Source: Tetrahymena thermophila SB210
Taxonomy: Eukaryota > Ciliophora > Oligohymenophorea > Hymenostomatida > Tetrahymenidae
Reading direction: 5' to 3'
DNA: 64,000 nucleotides
Assembly: GCF_000189635.1 (NCBI RefSeq)
Contig: NW_002476432.1
Location: forward strand, 558,001 to 622,000
The notes beneath the pieces were generated by a model. The model did not search any database. It was given only the letters and a program-made list of their open reading frames with translations, and was not told the origin of the DNA. A program made the position numbers and the translations under genes. Position 1 is the first letter of the stretch. Every line of letters starts with the position of its first letter. Below are positions 63,571 through 64,000 of this stretch, one piece after another.

Positions 63571-64000
63571 TTTTATTGGCATAAGCAAGTTTCTTTTTAG
63601 ACATCTCAAAATCCAAATAATTCAAAATTTTCTCATAAAGCTATTTCATTTTTCTCATCCAAATCCAATTATAATAGTTTTTCCTAAACACAATAACTTA
63701 ATATATAATTATTTTATAATGAAAAATATTTTTTTTAGCATTTTAATTAAATTTTATTTAGTACCTTATTATTTTTAGTCTATACTTCAATAATTAAATA
63801 AAAAATACCTATAGAAATAATATTCATAAATATTTTATGCAATTGACTTAAGATGCTTTTTTTTTCTAAATATTATTTTATTAAAATAATCTTGTTATAG
63901 TAAATAATAAAAACCATTAAATAATAGTCAGATTTTTTTTATTTAAGAAAGCAAGATAAAAAGATGGATAAATTTTTACAGAGTGAAATTAAATTATAAA

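Larger units (their letters stand above)
61158..64000. other. Gene-poor AT-rich tail of the window
   Basis: No gene I can support. It consists of AT-rich simple sequence plus a duplicated element at about 62863-62960 and 63462-63570. A short open stretch on the minus strand near 63649 (MKQLYEKILNYLDFEM) has no support beyond being open. Confidence 0.5.

Noticed and set aside
63450-63720. Possible small minus-strand gene (MKQLYEKILNYLDFEM)
   Set aside because: Open only because TGA is rare in AT-rich DNA; no motif, and it overlaps the repeat element.
1-64000. tRNA or rRNA genes, telomere repeats (GGGGTT), retrotransposon proteins
   Set aside because: I looked for T-loop/anticodon patterns, G4T2 runs and reverse-transcriptase motifs by eye and found none; weak cases could be missed without a search.

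Overview
The window reads as somatic-type nuclear DNA of a Tetrahymena-like ciliate. It is about 80% A+T. Every convincing gene uses TAA and TAG as sense codons (Gln) and TGA as the only stop, so standard-code reading sees only fragments. Introns are AT-rich, GTA..AG, from tens to about 900 bases. Two leucine-rich-repeat (LRR) genes are built from 90-base exons separated by phase-2 introns, a gene architecture described for Tetrahymena. All product names come from motifs I could read by eye; no database search was run.

Layout. (1) 1-22661 is a tandem array of protein kinase-TPR genes on the + strand: the 3' end of one copy (1-1241), then 5814-9167, 10338-13808, 15234-18486 (broken by a 4-base insertion) and 19485-22661. 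A diverged, membrane-anchored paralogue lies inverted at 2994-5006. (2) 22988-29143 and 30527-33300 are two minus-strand LRR genes. The first has very similar introns and looks young; the second has diverged introns and looks older. (3) 33903-37490 is a kinesin-2 motor gene, minus strand. (4) 38408-44316 is a NACHT ATPase-WD40 gene, minus strand, with a frameshift and an in-frame TGA. (5) 45280-47605 is a SAXO/STOP-like axonemal microtubule protein gene, minus strand. (6) 49078-57255 holds five minus-strand phospholipid-scramblase-like genes in two subtypes ordered a-b-b-a-b, one frameshifted. (7) 58901-59711 is an unrecognised acidic protein, and 60448-61157 a small LRR gene with a frameshift. 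(8) 61158-64000 has no convincing gene but contains a duplicated element of about 100 bases.

There is no operon logic here. The common theme is local amplification: kinase-TPR genes, LRR exon-intron units and scramblase genes have each multiplied in place, with ongoing decay by small indels. Kinesin-2 and the SAXO protein are ciliary housekeeping genes. NACHT-WD40, LRR and kinase-TPR proteins have architectures associated with signal recognition, but nothing in the sequence links them into one pathway. Single-base frameshifts, mostly in homopolymers, occur in several unrelated genes, so consensus error and true pseudogenisation must both be considered.
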